From Verrucomicrobiota bacterium (GTDB lineage Bacteria; Verrucomicrobiota; Verrucomicrobiia; Methylacidiphilales; Verrucolacustridaceae), in contig RGTE01000053.1 in assembly GCA_010025475.1 (NCBI GenBank), forward strand, positions 1 to 7,563: a stretch of 7,563 bases of DNA. Direction: 5' to 3'. Every line of letters begins with the position of its first letter. Position 1 is the first letter of the stretch. The position numbers and the translations under genes are program-made. Of the stretch, positions 5,834-7,563 are shown piece after piece. The notes below the pieces were generated by a model. The model ran no database searches, was not told the DNA's origin, and was given only the letters and a program-made list of their open reading frames with translations.

Positions 5834-6425
5834 CGATTGCCGACATGATTTCGTCGGCGAATTTCTGGTAGTCCTCCCGGTTTTTGGGGTCGCCTTGGAA
5901 GCGCATCGGCTGGCCATAGACCACATGAATGGTTCGAAAGGGCCGCCAACCTCCCCCTCGGGGCAAAGCCGCGCGACTGCCGATGATATGGACCGGCACC
6001 ACGGGAGTCCCGGTGCGGGCGGCGATCAGGCCAATACCGGGCTCAGCTTTGCCCAGATCTCCGTCCATGGTGCGGGCCCCCTCGGGAAAAAGGACCAAAG
6101 TCCCCTTGTTTTTCAGGACTTCAAAAATGTTTTTCAAGGAAGAGGGGCCGGGGGAGTCCTGATTGACGGGAATCGAGCCGATGGAGGGAAGGAGCCAGGA
6201 CCCGATCGGAGGGGCAAAGAGGGTGTGGCGCGCAAGGTAGTAGGTCACGCGGGGGACGTTGCAGCCCACGGCGGGCGGATCGAAGTAACTCGCGTGGTTG
6301 GGGGCAAGGATCAGAGGTCCCGGAGGCAGGGACTCCACGCCTCGGCTGCGCATGAAATGAAACGTCCGGAAGAAAAAATAGGAAAAAAGACGGCAGCAAT
6401 GAAACCAGAACGGACAAACCTTCAT
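5814..6425 (-). CDS. plsC: 1-acyl-sn-glycerol-3-phosphate acyltransferase (PlsC/LPLAT family)
   Basis: Acylates lysophosphatidic acid at the sn-2 position to make phosphatidic acid, the precursor of membrane phospholipids, at the inner membrane. The 203 residues begin with a hydrophobic, aromatic-rich segment (about 5-24), a probable membrane anchor. Motif I is NHASYFD (43-49), giving the catalytic His44 and Asp49. Motif III is FPEGART (113-119), and the PVVPVHIIG segment (141-149) fits motif IV. In motif II the text is GSIPVNQD, with Gln89 where many family members have Arg, a possible change in acyl-acceptor binding. The protein is slightly short for the family (about 230-240). The ATG overlaps the cmk stop as ATGA, so it is probably coupled to cmk. 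It is the last gene of the aroA-cmk-plsC operon and ends facing the aminotransferase. An acyltransferase for another lipid is possible, but PlsC is the best call. Confidence 0.9.
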   Translation of the reverse strand: MKVCPFWFHCCRLFSYFFFRTFHFMRSRGVESLPPGPLILAPNHASYFDPPAVGCNVPRVTYYLARHTLFAPPIGSWLLPSIGSIPVNQDSPGPSSLKNIFEVLKNKGTLVLFPEGARTMDGDLGKAEPGIGLIAARTGTPVVPVHIIGSRAALPRGGGWRPFRTIHVVYGQPMRFQGDPKNREDYQKFADEIMSAIASLKDF

Positions 6426-7078
6426 GGAACCGTCGGGCCGGGCTTTTGGGAGGAGCGAAAGCGTTGGACGATGAGATCCGCGAGCGAACGGGCATCGGCC
6501 GTGCTGCTATCAAGAAGGGTGGCATCGGCGGCCCGGAGGAGGGGTGCGGAGGCGCGGGAGGAGTCCAGCTTGTCGCGGGCCGCGAGGTTGTCCTCTTGCC
6601 CCTGCTTTTGACGGCGCTCCGCGCGGAGTTTGGGGCAGGCGTCGATAAAGAACTTATGGGGACTGTCCGAACAAACGACGGTGCCGATGTCGCGTCCCTC
6701 CATCACGAGCGGCGCCGAAAGGCGAAGTCTCCGCTGCACGTTCACCAGATACTCGCGCAGCTCGGGCAGAGCGGAGACCACGGAGACGGCGGCGTTGACC
6801 TCAGGTCGGCGGGTGAACTCGGCCAGCTCGCGCTTTCCTTCGCGCAGGGCAATTTCCCCGTTCCGGATCCCGGCGTGGAAATCCATCTTGGCGAGCAGTT
6901 GGCGGATGCGGTCCCGGGATGACGGATCGTTTTCCGCTTCCAGGGTCAGAAAGGTGAAGGCCCGGTACATCGCGCCGGTGTCGACGTAGACAAACCCAAG
7001 ATCCTTGGCCACGAGGCGGGCAACGGTGCTTTTGCCGGAGGCGGCGGGACCGTCGATGCAGATCACCGGATGAAGCAT
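6422..7078 (-). CDS. cmk: Cytidylate (CMP/dCMP) kinase
   Basis: Transfers phosphate from ATP to CMP or dCMP to make the diphosphate for nucleic acid and lipid precursor synthesis, in the cytoplasm. The 218 residues show the P-loop GPAASGKST (10-18), the CMP-binding DTGAMYRA (33-40), EGRDIGTVV (127-135), KFFIDA (142-147), and RDKLDSSRASAPLLRAADA (168-186) followed by LDSS. The LID stretch from ERR (154) to RD (168) appears about ten residues shorter than in E. coli Cmk, which explains most of the slightly small size. The ATG at 7078 lies two nucleotides after the aroA stop, with an AGGAG about 14 nt upstream, rather far for a ribosome-binding site. The aroA-cmk adjacency is common in bacteria. 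Here plsC follows instead of the often-seen rpsA, joined by an ATGA overlap. Confidence 0.96.
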   Translation of the reverse strand: MLHPVICIDGPAASGKSTVARLVAKDLGFVYVDTGAMYRAFTFLTLEAENDPSSRDRIRQLLAKMDFHAGIRNGEIALREGKRELAEFTRRPEVNAAVSVVSALPELREYLVNVQRRLRLSAPLVMEGRDIGTVVCSDSPHKFFIDACPKLRAERRQKQGQEDNLAARDKLDSSRASAPLLRAADATLLDSSTADARSLADLIVQRFRSSQKPGPTVP

Positions 7079-7080
7079 GC

Positions 7081-7563
7081 TCAGCGTCCCAGCTCCTGGA
7101 GCAGGGCGATCTGTTTGCCGAAGCCGGGATAGCTGGTCTCGATGCAGTCGGTGTCCTTGACGAGGGTCCGCCCCTTGGCGAGTAGGCCAAGGATCGCGCA
7201 GGACATGGCGATACGGTGGTCCCCATGGCTCTCCACCTCCGCGCCCACAAGGGATCGACCGCCTTCAATGGCGAGACCATCGGGGCGTTCCTCGACCGGC
7301 ACGCCGAACAACCGGAGGTTTTTGGCCATGACGGCCAAACGGTCGCTCTCCTTGTGCCGCAACTCCCCGGCATCGCGGATCTCGGTGATGCCTTTGGCGA
7401 GGGCGGCCGCAGCCGCGAGGATGGGGATCTCGTCAATCAGGGCGGGAATCTCTTTTCCGCCCACGGTGGTGGCGCGCAGTTCCTTGCCGCCTTCCACATA
7501 AACCGTGCCCATGGGTTCCGGCAAGGGTTCCTCCACTTTTTCCACGATGCCGGCACCCATGCG
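7081..7563 (-). CDS. aroA: 3-phosphoshikimate 1-carboxyvinyltransferase (EPSP synthase), C-terminal part, runs off the window
   Basis: Joins shikimate-3-phosphate and phosphoenolpyruvate to give EPSP, the sixth step of the shikimate pathway to aromatic compounds. Only the last 160 residues are inside the window; the gene starts beyond the right edge and roughly 270 residues should be missing. Visible family signatures are ALIDEIPILAAAAALAKG with the conserved acidic residue, ELRHKESDR (the usual ELRxKESDR signature), DGLAIEGG, GDHRIAM, and the closing DTDCIETSYPGF. The KESDR and SYPGF wording is nearer to class II-type enzymes than to E. coli AroA. Inhibitor-contact residues lie in the unseen N-terminal half, so no statement on glyphosate sensitivity is possible. 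The reading frame continues to the last base, so this is edge truncation and not a pseudogene. Its stop is two nucleotides before the cmk start. Confidence 0.95.
   Translation of the reverse strand, partial: RMGAGIVEKVEEPLPEPMGTVYVEGGKELRATTVGGKEIPALIDEIPILAAAAALAKGITEIRDAGELRHKESDRLAVMAKNLRLFGVPVEERPDGLAIEGGRSLVGAEVESHGDHRIAMSCAILGLLAKGRTLVKDTDCIETSYPGFGKQIALLQELGR

Overview
The window is GC-rich, densely coded bacterial DNA. It carries eight protein genes, one of them cut by the right edge, and a short non-coding left end. No RNA gene, CRISPR array or insertion sequence was seen. The aroA-cmk-plsC order, the general style of the proteins and the TTACGA-type repeat at the left edge would fit a member of Verrucomicrobiota or a related PVC lineage. 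That placement is a guess from gene order and not a phylogenetic result.

Layout, left to right. Positions 1-128 are non-coding and hold a tandem TTACGA repeat and a compact cruciform repeat. Positions 129-4333 are a minus-strand operon read right to left: alanine dehydrogenase (ald), a GNAT-type acetyltransferase, an HDAC-superfamily deacetylase, and an aldehyde dehydrogenase homologue. All three junctions overlap (TTGA, ATGA, and 11 nt). An 88-nt divergent gap separates ald from a plus-strand class III aminotransferase of the SpuC (putrescine-pyruvate) type at 4422-5777. A 36-nt convergent gap with nested inverted repeats follows. The right part is a second minus-strand operon, aroA (partial), cmk and plsC: shikimate pathway, CMP phosphorylation and phosphatidate synthesis, ordinary housekeeping functions.

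The interesting part is the five-gene accessory block. An acetyltransferase, an amine:pyruvate aminotransferase, an aldehyde dehydrogenase homologue, an amide-hydrolysing deacetylase and alanine dehydrogenase together match the steps of an acetyl-protected diamine or polyamine breakdown route. In such a route the amine is acetylated, transaminated with pyruvate, oxidised and deacetylated, while Ald turns the alanine back into pyruvate. This would be logically parallel to the succinyl-protected Ast and glutamyl-protected Puu pathways, but the assignment is inference. Two oddities stand out. The aldehyde dehydrogenase homologue has Ala where the catalytic Cys belongs and lacks the roughly 25-30 residues that normally follow. 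A C7 tract placed as a -1 slippery heptamer just before the acetyltransferase stop could fuse the acetyltransferase to the deacetylase.
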